Part shown: positions 12,441 through 22,604 of the stretch, one piece after another
How the letters are laid out: each line of letters opens with the position of its first letter
Numbering within the stretch: position 1 is the stretch's first letter
DNA from: Acanthaster planci
Lineage: Eukaryota > Echinodermata > Asteroidea > Valvatida > Acanthasteridae
DNA: 64,000 bases
NCBI RefSeq assembly: GCF_001949145.1
Contig: NW_019091360.1
Location: 618,440-682,439, forward strand
Direction: 5' to 3'
Position numbers and translations under genes: made by a program
The notes under the pieces: generated by a model
Database searches by the model: none
Seen by the model: only the letters and a program-made list of their open reading frames with translations
Told to the model about the DNA's origin: nothing

Positions 12441-12610
12441 AGATATGGGACGGAGAGAACCTTCCCCCCCGCCTTTGTGTTGGTCATTGTTTGATTGGAA
12501 TCTCAGGAATTCTTTACAGACTTCGGGGGGGGGGGATGTGTTAGGTAACAATAGTCTAGAGTGTGTATAGGGATTAGACAGGTAATGGGGGTACCCTCCG
12601 TCCCATATCT
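12441..12610. mobile_element. MITE, family shared with 59.4 kb
   Basis: Perfect 15-bp inverted ends (AGATATGGGACGGAG / CTCCGTCCCATATCT) enclose about 170 bp. The interior (CAAAGGCGG, GGATGTGTTAGGTAACAATAGTCT, then TGTGTATAGGGATT) recurs at 59398-59566. TA next to the ends could be the target site, but this is uncertain. Confidence 0.75.
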
Positions 12611-12700
12611 TTCCTGGTATAGATATGTGGTCCTTCTGTTTCTTTTTCGATAAGCCAGAGTGTACATCTTGTGGTCCTTTGCTATCTTCTCACCATCTGC

Positions 12701-13027
12701 TTAAAAACCACTTCCTGCCGGGGATTCCGGTACCGGACACGTATGCATTATATGCGTGGCCGGGGTCTCCGAACTCGGACAAGGGAATTGGGCCTTGTAA
12801 CAAAAGACCGTACTCGGAATAAAAGACCAGGCTGCTGGACATTACCGACATTTTTTCACTCTCAAAAGTGGAGATAATCCAGCCTCGTTTTGAAACAGTA
12901 TGTCACGGTTTGGGGCATTGAGAGCGAGTGGATTACCACAGCGTACAAAAGCGCTCCACCTCCGCAGCGATGAGCCACACAATGCCGCTGCACGCTAATC
13001 TGACCCCTATTGAAAAGATGTCAGCAG
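12701..13027. mobile_element. Truncated second copy of the 1.87-kb piggyBac-like element
   Basis: It aligns along its whole length with 1864-2195 (for example TGCGTGGCCGGGGTCTCCGA and AAAGACCAGGCTGCTGG in both). Similarity stops abruptly at 13027, exactly where the inverted end of the integrase-bearing element starts. Confidence 0.75.
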
Positions 13028-13130
13028 TATGGAAGTGTATTTAGGACGTAGTTAAAAAAATTACTATTTCTTACGTACGGATTAGTATTTCGTACGTACG
13101 GATTACTATGTCGAAGCACGTTGCAGTACA
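13028..13130. repeat. Left inverted terminal repeat of the integrase/HECT element
   Basis: Contains TTACTATTTCTTACGTACGG followed by GTATTTCGTACGTACGGATTA and CACGTTGCAGT; each piece has an inverted partner within 21470-21582 (including TGCAATGCAACACG at the inner edge). Confidence 0.7.
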
Positions 13131-13262
13131 CAAACAGCAATACACCTCTATATACTTGTGCTCTAGTATATGGTAAGGCAATAAACCTTGTCAGATGTTA
13201 TTGATGGTGCTTTCATTTGAATGTGAAGTGCTGAAATTCATGTCCAAAACAAATGTTTCGAC

Positions 13263-14752
13263 ATGGATCGTCAAGAGATCATTACTTTGTTTTTTCTGCT
13301 TGGTTTCAGTCAGAAGGAGATACTCTCGTGCCTTGCTCTTAACCATGGAATGGTTATCAGTCAGAGACATCTACGTCGTTATTTAAGGAAATACGGATTG
13401 AACAGGAGAAAAGTATTCGGATATTCTCCAGATCGCATCATTTGTTGAAACACAACTACAGACGTCAGCTCAGTGCTATGGCAACCGCTGGATGGACTCT
13501 AGCAGCATCGACGAAGGGTTCGTAGTTTCCCAGAACACCATTCGTGTGCTACAACAACTGCTGGACCCCGATGGTGTTGCTGCAAGAAGGAGACACCGTC
13601 TGAGATGCAGGATCTACGTAAGTGCTGGGCCCAACCAAACGTGGCACATGGATGGCTATGATAAGTTGAAGCCTTTCGGCATTGCTATCAGTGGATGCAT
13701 TGATGGATGTTCCAGGCACTTGATTTGGTTATAAGGCCTACATCACCAATAATAATCCAAAAGTAATACCAGGCTACTACCTTGAAGCAGTTGCTGCGAG
13801 ACAGGGATGCCCACATGTTCTGCGAGCAGATATGGGTTCTGAAAATGGCCACGTTGAGCAGGTGCAAATGTTTCCAAGAAGAAAACAACGACGACAACAC
13901 AGCAGGCCCTAAAAGCTTTCTTTATGGAAAAAGCACAACCAACCAAAAGATGGAGGCCCAGAGGAGCTTTTTCAGGAAACACTGCACTTATACTGGATGG
14001 ATATCTTGCATACACTCAAAGAGGATGGACTGCTCAGTGGTGACATGTCAGATACGAACTTGGTGCAGCTTTGCCTTTCGAGATTAGTACAGGTGAAGCA
14101 TACAATAATCTTGAGTCCAGCAGTATTATCTCAATGTAACGCACGAAAAAAATCCCCCAAAGTATTTTATGGTAAAATGCATACGGTACAGGCTGATGGG
14201 TGTAAAATAATCTAATAATGCACGGGTACAAACGTTGAGAATCTGTAAAACGAAGAGATGCACAAATACCATGTTTAACATTGGAATCGAAAACGGATTT
14301 GCAGATGGCACTCACGAGTCCACGTTGATGCCAATTTTCATGAATATTGCCCTCGATTGTGTGGCACACATCCTAACCATTTGTTCCTATTGACTTTTTT
14401 ATATTAATATTTATATGATGACCCGGACCGGGTATTAACATCATGGAACAGTCACAGAATGAGACTGGATCGTAAGACCAACGGCAATGGGGGCCGTCCA
14501 ATTCTTAGATATACTCTTCCGGAGCTCCACGGTGCAGAAGACAAACTTGTTGAAGTGAACATGCAGGAAGTCGAAAATAGCAGGACGCAGAGCACCAGTA
14601 AAAAGTCAATACCATGTGACCGTGACATTTTTGACGTGACATGCATTCTTATGGAGGAAAATGGATGGAACGTTCCCAGCAATGGATACGAAGCTGCTGC
14701 CCTGTATATTCGTCTGAGAAGAAAAATCCACCATGACCTTGAACTGACTTAG
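13263..14752 (+). pseudogene. rve/DDE-type integrase-transposase, frameshifted
   Basis: A transposase for the surrounding element. From 13263 the product has an N-terminal helix-turn-helix region (MDRQEIITLFFLLGFSQKEI then RHLRRYLRKYGLNRRK). After a frameshift near 13448 the integrase core follows: GPNQTWHMDGYDKLKPFG then ISGCIDGCSRHLIWL (first catalytic Asp). A TAA at 13733-13735 interrupts it, and the frame changes to NNPKVIPGYYLEAV and VLRADMGSEN (second Asp). A frameshifted NQKMEA region follows, which should hold the catalytic Glu, then MDILHTLKEDGLLSGD. After a probable intron (14099 to about 14417, GTGAAG donor, no good AG acceptor) the C-terminus resumes with WNSHRMRLDRK, GGRP, LPELHG and ENGWNVPSN, ending at TAG 14750-14752. 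This matches the widespread 'integrase core domain' family of fishes and marine invertebrates. Inactive as read. Confidence 0.8.
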
Positions 14753-14754
14753 CC

Positions 14755-17115
14755 AAAATTAGTTTACAATTTCTGTAATACAATGCTGTAAATCTTTAGC
14801 TCTGAAAACTACCTCAAAATAAAAGAATTAGCAATCAAAGTTCCTCCCAGGAAAATAAGTATTCGCAAGAAAACTTCTAAACAAATGTCAGTATAAACTC
14901 CAGAAAAAAAACAAGGTTGGTTAAATAACCTGAAAGGTTCAAGGCATGTACATGTAATAGCAGATCTTTCAGTCAAAATTCGCAAGTGTACGTCTGCTCT
15001 CAAATTTAAAATATCTGACATACAGTTCGACGTAATATCAGTTCGTCTCTCCTTGATAAGAATCTGCCCTTGCTAGCTTGATCATCGACTCTGGTACATC
15101 TGCGGGACCACTTCCGCAACTTAGATGTGAACCCTCACTGCAGTGTGCTGTGACCACGGTTACATCGGAATTCAAGAACTAGCCATCGAGCATGAGGAGG
15201 AACGGAACTCAACCAGTCTTTGAGCCAAGCTCAGATCTTCAAGGCCATGGTTTTCTTCAGTTTTCTAATCTTGGAATGTCAATCAGCCGCTACGATGATC
15301 CTGACAACCAATTTTGCCTCATAAGCAGCCTGACAAATCTGCTACTGGCTGTGGCAAATGGCACAACCAAAGTACAAAACTCGTACGGCACTGGGATAGG
15401 GACTATCAACTCAGCCCACACACCTCATCATCATGATGCATCTCTCAGTTCTCTACTGTCTATCGCTGTTCATCACATTTATACTCAGTTGTGCTCTGTT
15501 CACATTCAAATCGCCCACAGAACTCCAGCCTTATTTTCTTTATCCACACAACCTGTGACAAGTCTTTACAAAAGAAAGCTCCACTGCAATACAAAAGGAC
15601 AAAGTACTGCATCCAAATTCCTAAGTACAGAAAGCCATGGCCCTGGTCATTGATGTGTAACCTGAAGAAGTAAAGTGATGAATTAAACGTGAAGAGAAAG
15701 TCTAGTGAATAATACATGCCAAAGTTTAGTTCAGATTAATTGGGCACAGGAGCTGACACTGAAATAGAAAATATCTGACATTAATTGACCTGATAGAAAA
15801 TAGGAATAAAATGTGGAATTAATTAATGGAGAATTCTGACACTCAGGATAAAGAGTGATTGAAACTGAACCAGATAGTTTTGGTAATTGATATCGCGATA
15901 CACTTCCCTTCATTGAGTACATGAATGATGCAGAATGTAAATCAGACAGAATCGATTTTAGAAAACGTATGTCTGTTGGTCAGCCAATATGTGTTTCATG
16001 GTTAATTAGACAATTAATGCCGTAATTTACCTATTCTACATTACAGTGTAAGTGGTCCTACTAACGAAGGAGAGTAATGTGAATCTGTACAAGGAAGCAT
16101 GCAGTATGATACCATAAAATTAAACGTGTGAGCATGTTTCTAACTAAAGTATGCAAAAACATATCTAAACATTTTTATGAAAAGAACAAAGCGGTATAAA
16201 ATGTGATCGTGAACCTTTCTTACAAGCTACATGTATAGGACTCCAGGCCGATACATGAGATACTCAAGAGTTTTGAAACAATTGTAGCTTGATGTAAACT
16301 TTTGATTCAATGGTCTGTTACTGTACACAAATAGGTACACTGGTCTGATATCTACTTAGAAAAAGGAGCTTGAAATTTGACCGATATTTTTCATGATTTA
16401 TTTTGTTATTATTTCTCGAGGAAAGATAATGTAAGGGGGTGGATTTTCAGAAAGCAAGGCTATTAATTTGTCCATGTCTTAGTATTGTGATCTGGACAAA
16501 AGCAACTTAACAGGTTGTCTTAAAGATGCGGTCTATTAATGAACCTGCCTTTTCTTGGGTGTGCTAAAATTACTGTTCAGTGAAAATATCTGCAGATAAA
16601 CACCATTCCAAAGACACTACAAAATAACGATGACTTGTAGCCCTGCTAAATAATTTACAGTCGTAAATGCAATCTCCACGGTAGCAGAATCCCAGAATAA
16701 CAATAAATTTATACAGAAAGAGGAGAAGCTGTACGTAAAACATACTCCAAAGGGCTTCACATTATACAGCCGTGAATTGTAACCGATTGTGATTGTCGTT
16801 GGTGTTCATGACCATTGTTGGAAGTTCCATCATTAATTAGGCCGAATATCCACCATGAGGATAACATTATGGAATTTAATAAACAAAAAGGAAACATATC
16901 GGACTTTGTGGTTCCTAAAGCTCAAAAAGGCTTGAAAGAACAATCATGAAAATGATACATTTCCCATAATCCCGGTTTAAACAAAGGATCTTCTGGCCAT
17001 AAAAGGGCAATGTATTCATCTTCAGTTTCTTAACAGTAGACCTGTAAGATGGATCCGTTTTACAAAATATCTATCTGAAGATAACCACTTTCCAAAATGT
17101 TTGCAAACTATGCTC
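14755..17115. other. Interior of the large element, no recognised gene
   Basis: AT-rich. The longest open frame (15192-15653, plus, 153 codons) has no recognisable motif and no splice context, so I do not call it a gene. Confidence 0.4.
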
Positions 17116-18245
17116 TTAGTTCATTGTGTGAGCAGTAAATTGATGATACGGTAACTCGAGAAGTGGCCTGCACGTAAGGGCAATGCTCTGCTTAACCCTT
17201 TTCGCACTTTGTTGAACTGGACAGTGATTTTGTCCACGCTCATGACTTCTGCTGCGGTCAAGTAACGGAGGAACTTTCTGAGATACGAAGGATCGAGACT
17301 CTTGATATGCTGCTTTAGATAGGTTAGCGAGGAGGCCTCTTCTTTGGTCAGTGGCGTACACTGTAACAGTTTCAGTACCTTTCGGTTTGTAGGTGTCTTA
17401 GCTTGCAACGTGGTAGGCTAATTGTTGCAGATGTGTCGGGCAGATATAACTGCAATAACTCGCGTGCAGTTTACGCTATGTGATCCACATCTCTTTATGG
17501 GCTGCATTCAAAAGCGATGACTTCAGCTCATCTTTTGGCGGGATGGAGCGACAGTCAACTCTGGAAAAAAGGTTTTGCAAATCTTCCTCGTCACCCTCGT
17601 TGATATCCCCCCCTGCCAGTGCCTTCTCAACTTCGATCCTCTCTGACTCTGGAATAAAAGCCAAAAAGGAGTCCATCAATAATATTTCTGGCGTCACTGC
17701 TTCCTCCCCATGAACTAATGCAACTAAAAATGCGCTTGCAAGTTGCGTGGGGAAGAATCCTTGATCAGTGTATCCTTTCACCAGAATACGACCGACAGCA
17801 GCCCAATTTTGTGCTCCATCCTCAGGAAACAGTTACGGAATCCTCTCACGTTCACCACTCACTGATGTAAGGTACAACTTCCAGAAACGTGAATACGCTT
17901 CACGCGAAACGCCATCGCGATCTACGCCAGCTTCGTCAACAAAACTAAATCGAACTGGCAAGTGCAAATGTGCGAATTCATGAATTTTGATACCATTTCT
18001 TGTTTCACCTTTATGCGATTTAGAGTTATTGTCAATTCTCCCTCAGATGGTGCAGGTTGTGTGAGTGAACGGGGTTGACGATTTGGTGAAGCCTCGTGGA
18101 TGTGGGGTACTGGTTGGGGGCTGGATTGGCGTTCCTCAAGTAGTGGCAACGTATCTGACAAATTGCTGCCAGTACTTGGTCAAGGGCTGAACAGGATGTC
18201 CTCATCTGAGGCATCGAAACTGTCAATGGTGACTTCGTACGGTTG
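17116..18245 (-). pseudogene. HECT-domain E3 ubiquitin-ligase-like gene carried by the transposon
   Basis: Read on the minus strand from about 18245 downwards. A Ser/Pro-rich acidic stretch (TIDSFDASDEDILFS) leads into LTITLNRIKVKQEMV. The HECT N-lobe follows: DEAGVDRDGVSREAYSRFW, then KGYTDQGFFPTQLASAFLVA, LVHGEEAVTPEI and SRVDCRSIPPKDEL. The C-lobe follows: KVLKLLQCTPLTKEEASSLT, LRKFLRYLTAAEV and LTCRPLLELP, whose Cys sits where the ubiquitin-accepting cysteine of HECT ligases lies. The frame is broken: a frameshift near 17925, a stop near 17840 and frame changes in 17200-17470. Similar HECT genes (often labelled G2/M-phase E3 ligase-like) are known in invertebrates and fishes. It lies opposite in orientation to the integrase, inside the same inverted ends. 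Confidence 0.75.
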
Positions 18246-18349
18246 AAATAACCGTCATCGATAGCAACAAACTGTTGTCCCTACTCTGGTGCAGGCTCAT
18301 CACCATCAGACCGTGTTACTTTGCAAGGGTTGGGTGTTGCCTCCTTGGT

Positions 18350-18398
18350 GAGTAATTTACGGACAGCGTGACCCTGTCACGCTGTCCGTAAATTACTC
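18350..18398. repeat. Perfect foldback hairpin, 22-bp arms
   Basis: GAGTAATTTACGGACAGCG (arm 18350-18371) is followed after a 5-base loop by its exact complement at 18377-18398. It sits upstream of the HECT-like remnant. Confidence 0.85.
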
Positions 18399-18762
18399 AG
18401 GAGGAGTTCCCCAATTCGGAGGTGGCAAGTTCGATGTCTTGGTGATTCTGTTTGCTCCTCGGAGCCACGCGCTGCATCTCGGTTTATGTTTGGCCCAGCT
18501 GAGTAGACAAAAAACCTCAGAATTCCCGACATCCGTACAGCCTCATACATTTAACCGACATTGTCATCGTCAGTCATTGAACAGTGGCTAAAATCCCTAA
18601 TCTCAAAGGTACAAGACGACGCTTTCATGCCTTTCCGTGAAACCCCATTCGGAAAGAAAAGTAACTGTCCCTCTCTCAACAATTCTTTCTCATTAGCAGT
18701 TTTGGCAACACACGTTTTTCGTGTTCACCCGCCATTTATTTTGCGCACCCCTGTTCAATTAT

Positions 18763-19197
18763 GGGTGCAGTCCACCAATTCAAGTGAGAATTTCTGGCCT
18801 GCTCATTAGCATTAAAAGTGCCCCCCGCAGTATCTTTTGAACAAGGAGATTGTTTGGCCCCCAAAATGGTGAGATTGCGTAAATCCTTGTCAGGATCAAC
18901 TCCCTGGGTCTTTGAGCTTTCATATGAGAGCAGAATGGCTAAAAACTACGGTTGAAAAATGGTCCAAAGTGCCCCGTAAAGTTGAGGTTTGCCACTTGAA
19001 AATGGCTGCAATCAGATTTCGGAAAAATCACTTTTGGGGGGGATATTGTTTTGCGGGAATAATTTAAAATGNNNNNNNNNNNNNNNNNNNNNNNNNNNNN
19101 NNNNNNNNNNNNNNNNNNNNNNTTGGGCCCTGAACAGTGCTAATTTTACACTGTTTCCAATGGGGCTTGAATTAGTGGACTGTACCCTTATGCACCC
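18763..19197. mobile_element. MITE spanning the assembly gap
   Basis: It begins GGGTGCAGTCCACCAATTCA at 18763. The right end at 19197 reads, reverse-complemented, GGGTGCATAAGGGTACAGTC then CACTAATTCAAG, so the same end carries an 8-bp insertion. A related element sits at 39908-40389. The internal sequence is incomplete because of the Ns. Confidence 0.55.
19072..19122. other. Assembly gap (51 N)
   Basis: Run of N. The open frame running across it is not meaningful. Confidence 1.
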
Positions 19198-19233
19198 ATC
19201 CGAACTCTATTTTGCGCTCTGTCTTAACGCATT

Positions 19234-19704
19234 GGCTGAGTTCGGGCGGCTTGTTCTCGTTTGTTCACGAACAGCTCGATTTGTTGTTCGTGGGTCGGTC
19301 GCTCATACCCCGGGAATGTACACCCGGTTATTAGCGCTAGTAGTTATTTGTGCCAAGCAACATGCAAGATTAAGATGGCAGCGTCCTTGAGCATTCTTCG
19401 GGAGTTAATATTGGATAACTGGGATAATTTCTTTTCCATTTTAAAAATTCATTTCTGTCATGGAAATTTATTAATGTTAATTTTGCAAAACTTTCCATTG
19501 TCTTCGGCTTTGTAAAGCCATATCGGTACTTTCTGCGGCTGTTCAAAAATCAAATCTCACGAGTTTTTCCGTGTGTTCGTGTAAAATCCTGACAAGGAGG
19601 TGGTGCGTGAACCTGTTCCGAGAACAGTGTTCTTGGGTCGTGTTCCCGCCGTTCAAGCGCGAGAACACGAAACCCCTATCAAGAACGGACCGGCGAACTC
19701 GACC
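19234..19704. mobile_element. 471-bp Harbinger-like MITE with 3-bp target duplication
   Basis: The inverted ends GGCTGAGTTCGGGCGGCTTG and (reverse-complemented right end) GGTCGAGTTCGCCGG are flanked by ATT at 19231-19233 and 19705-19707. A copy of the same length lies in the opposite orientation at 28611-29081. A 3-bp duplication with GG-initial ends suits PIF/Harbinger. Confidence 0.75.
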
Positions 19705-19707
19705 ATT

Positions 19708-21469
19708 CTGATTCTCTCGCAGCTTTTGAGACTTGTTTGTGTCGTTTTCTTCCTCTTCTTTAGTGTCTGACAATTTTCCAGATGCGAGTTGAAGTTTCTC
19801 ACGGATACTCTCGTAACAGCTACACTTCTTTGCGCTCTTTTAGCATGTTTGGACTTGCGGCAAAATCGAAAAGTGGGGACTGGTCACCAAGTTGAAGAAA
19901 GCTCTCCGGGGTTTTATTATCAGGGCCGAGATTAAGTGCAACATCGAAGTCGATCTGTACATGGGAAGCCAACAATAAAAGAGGTTATTATAGTCAGCTT
20001 ACGCACCGGGAAAATGACATTGTAAAAAAAATGGAGCTTTCACTTGATAAAGAATTCCCTTCTATAATATGTTTCTCCGTGTGAATTGTGCAACTGCGTC
20101 CTTTTAAAACAGGTTCAGAATTATGCGTAATAACAAAATGCTCCTCGGTGCTCAGCCCAACCTGGCTGTATAGATTACACTACTTCGCTTGTGGTCTTTA
20201 ACGTTCTCAGAAACTGAGAATGAACCGCAGAGGCCAACATTCGTGCTACGTCGAGGCCATACAACAGTACAGCTACTGTGTTTGCCTCACCATTAAAGAG
20301 GGTGGATCCTATACTTTGGTATTGAGGCCCCTCAAAAAATGTGTGATTGTTATCTGAAAGCCCAACTCATGTAAAAGAACGTAACAGCAGAAATCGTCAT
20401 GTGAAATTATTTTGTCTCATATACCACCATTGATCAGAATTCAATGAAAATGTGCCCAAAAATTTGAATATCCACAAGTTCAAGTTGCCACCACTTTTGG
20501 AGATTTCAATTTAGACAATTTCAATACTGCCCTCTTATGCTAAGAATCTGCTACTGCAATGCCAGCATCTGGAGCTGATTTACAGAAGGATAGGTACAGT
20601 GTAGATCATAGCCAGAAGGCATTGACCCCTCTGTGATAATGAGGGGGAGGGTTATTCACATTACCACTATTGTGCTTTATCTTTGAGGTGATCCTGAATG
20701 TATTTAAAAATTTGGACGAAAACACTGAGACCATTTTGCTGTTTTCTCTACAAGTAGGCACCTTTATGGCACTGAAACTTTTACAGGTGACTTTTATTGT
20801 GTCTTTCTTGATATTCTGCCTTCAAATCAGCTTTCCTGAGCAAAAATGAATATATTATCCAGCCTGTACATGCACTGCTTCTCCGATAACCAACAAAAAC
20901 CGAATCTAATACTCTAGAAGGCTAAATAGGCGCACAGGCTCCGGAACAAGACGTTATATGGAGTCATATGGAAAAGGAGCCTGAATTCCGACTGAAAAGA
21001 GCTGACAGTAACCCCTTCTGGTGGAATCTCGCGTGAAATGTCAAACAAATGGAGTGAAAAAAGTTTCAATATAATTCATCCAGTCCGTAAGTTCAATCTC
21101 CATGATCGGAGCTAGGGACTGAGATTTAACTGGAGTAGAGCCTACCATGGTGAAAGGACACAAGGGCCTACAGTGAATTTTCACTTTTTTGAATGTAGTG
21201 ATACATGTACATATACATGTACAAACATACTACAGGTAGAATGGGTCTTACCTTTTCGGCTTTCATCCTTGACAAAGTTCCCCTCCTTCCTCCATGGTTG
21301 CATCTTCTACACCTCTCCCACTCAACTTCTGCGTGTTCCGTGGATTTATCCAAATTTGAAGCCATCGACTGCAGTTGACAGGACGAGTGATTGTGTTGTG
21401 CGGCTATCGAAACATATGACTTGAATGCAGTCATGTGTTGTGGTGGGTACGCCGTTCACTCTGGCAATG
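19708..21469. other. Interior of the large element, no recognised gene
   Basis: No coding region or repeat that I can name. Confidence 0.4.
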
Positions 21470-21582
21470 CAACACGCAGATAACTATGTCGTACGTACGA
21501 AATAGTAAATCGTACGTGCGGATTGGTAATCCGTACGTACGAAATAGTAGTTTTTTAACCATGTCCTAAATACACGTCCGTA
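21470..21582. repeat. Right inverted terminal repeat of the integrase/HECT element
   Basis: Contains three CGTACGTACG-type words interleaved with GAAATAGTA, mirroring the left end at 13028-13130, and ends TCCTAAATACACGTCCGTA. Confidence 0.7.
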
Positions 21583-21629
21583 CTATTGCGCATGCGTGGA
21601 AACGCAAACTAAATGCATGCACAGTCTAC

Positions 21630-22188
21630 AGGTTGCACTGCACCATATACGCGCCCATAGAAAACAGTGGAAAATCGGACCGAAATAGCATCGCCTGTTG
21701 ACTCTCATGAAGAGACTGGCCTCTGTTTGTTTCACTGGAAAATCAAGACTATGCCAGAAGATCACTTTTCGTTTCAATTTCATGGGGGTTAGCCACGATT
21801 TTTTTTCTATTCCCTTTTGAACGAAGATACCCCAAAATAATAGTAAAACTAGGCGCTCGTTTCTGAATGTAGCCGCCCGCCTCTATCCAAAATAAGTCCG
21901 CGATTTGGGCCTTTTTGTGAAAGAAATACCCTGAACTGGGAAATATCAGTCCTAAATTCGGGATTGATAGAAATATTTCTATGATGCCTCCTAATTATGG
22001 CCTGTGTTATTGTATAAATCCTGCGGGGTCACAAAATATTAATGAGCTCGCACGCAGAATTAGAAATACAGCGATTTGGTGGAATGCACCCTATGGGGAC
22101 CAAACATACGTGATGGTGGGAACCAATATGGCACGGCAGGATCGTACCCATGGGCCGAGGTTGGAGTATAAGCGTGACTTTGAAAAGT
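21630..22188. repeat. Interspersed repeat, copy 1 of 2
   Basis: Matches 26029-26490 in the same orientation: GCACTGCACCA.ATACGCGC, CGCCTGTTGACTCTCA, TTCGTTTCAATTT, GTGAAAGAAATACCCTGAAC and GGTCACAAAATATTAAT (or close variants) occur in both. No coding content; element type unknown. Confidence 0.8.
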
Positions 22189-22418
22189 ATCCGGTTCGTA
22201 AATGACTTTGTCACAAAGGGCGGACGCGCCACGATTTGCAGGCTTCCATAGGGTCGCTGAAGTTGCACCTTAACTTTCGTCCATGGTTCCATGTAAACGG
22301 CGATTAACGCATGTAACTCATTATAGGCCTAATGGAGATCAATAATGCAACTTTATGCGTAGTGCATCTGCAGTGCGCGTCGTTTAAACAAAAGTGACGT
22401 CACATTTACGAACCGGAT
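22189..22418. mobile_element. MITE, about 25-bp inverted ends
   Basis: ATCCGGTTCGTAAATG at 22189 is inverted as CATTTACGAACCGGAT ending 22418. The inner edges add TGACTTTGTCAC and GTGACGTCA. Confidence 0.7.
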
Positions 22419-22430
22419 GGGTAAACACCG

Positions 22431-22483
22431 TTGATCTCCATTATAATGGAGATTATAATGATCTCCATTATAATGGAGATCAA
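22431..22483. repeat. Nested palindrome (GATCTCCATTATAATGGAGATC twice)
   Basis: Two 23-bp arms (22431-22453 and 22461-22483) are inverted copies of one another. Each arm is itself palindromic around CCATTATAATGG, with a 7-base spacer between. Confidence 0.9.
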
Positions 22484-22532
22484 TGGTTAACACAATCTCG
22501 ACTCCATAGGTTGCGTGCACGCTCCTTCCCCA

Positions 22533-22604
22533 GTCACTAGCAAAGATTGTATAGCGCCGCGCAGCGGCGCTGCTGCGCGGCGCTATACAATCTTTGGTCA
22601 CTAG
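22533..22604. mobile_element. 56-bp hAT-like palindromic mini-element with 8-bp target duplication
   Basis: The element is 22541-22596, with 24-bp perfect inverted arms (CAAAGATTGTATAGCGCC at the outer side) around an 8-base centre. GTCACTAG directly precedes it (22533-22540) and directly follows it (22597-22604). An 8-bp duplication with CA...TG ends is the hAT hallmark (established). Confidence 0.85.

Larger units (their letters stand above)
13028..21582. mobile_element. 8.6-kb composite DNA transposon with integrase and HECT-domain genes
   Basis: The ends are inverted: TATGGAAGTGTATTTAGGAC at 13028 and its complement-like partner TCCTAAATACACGTCCGTA ending at 21582. They are followed inward on both sides by GTTAAAAAA, ACTATTTC and repeats of CGTACGTACGGATTA, over about 100 bp. 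Inside are a plus-strand rve-type integrase gene and a minus-strand HECT E3-ligase-like gene, both broken, plus younger insertions and an assembly gap. Eukaryotic elements with this kind of integrase are usually filed near IS3EU or Ginger; I cannot decide which. No matching target duplication is visible (left flank CAGCAG, right flank CTATTG). Confidence 0.65.

Noticed and set aside
15192-15653. 153-codon plus-strand open frame inside the large transposon
   Set aside because: No recognisable domain, no supporting neighbour, and overlapping frames of similar length; length alone is not convincing here.
18989-19390. Long frame running through the N gap
   Set aside because: The gap makes the frame meaningless.
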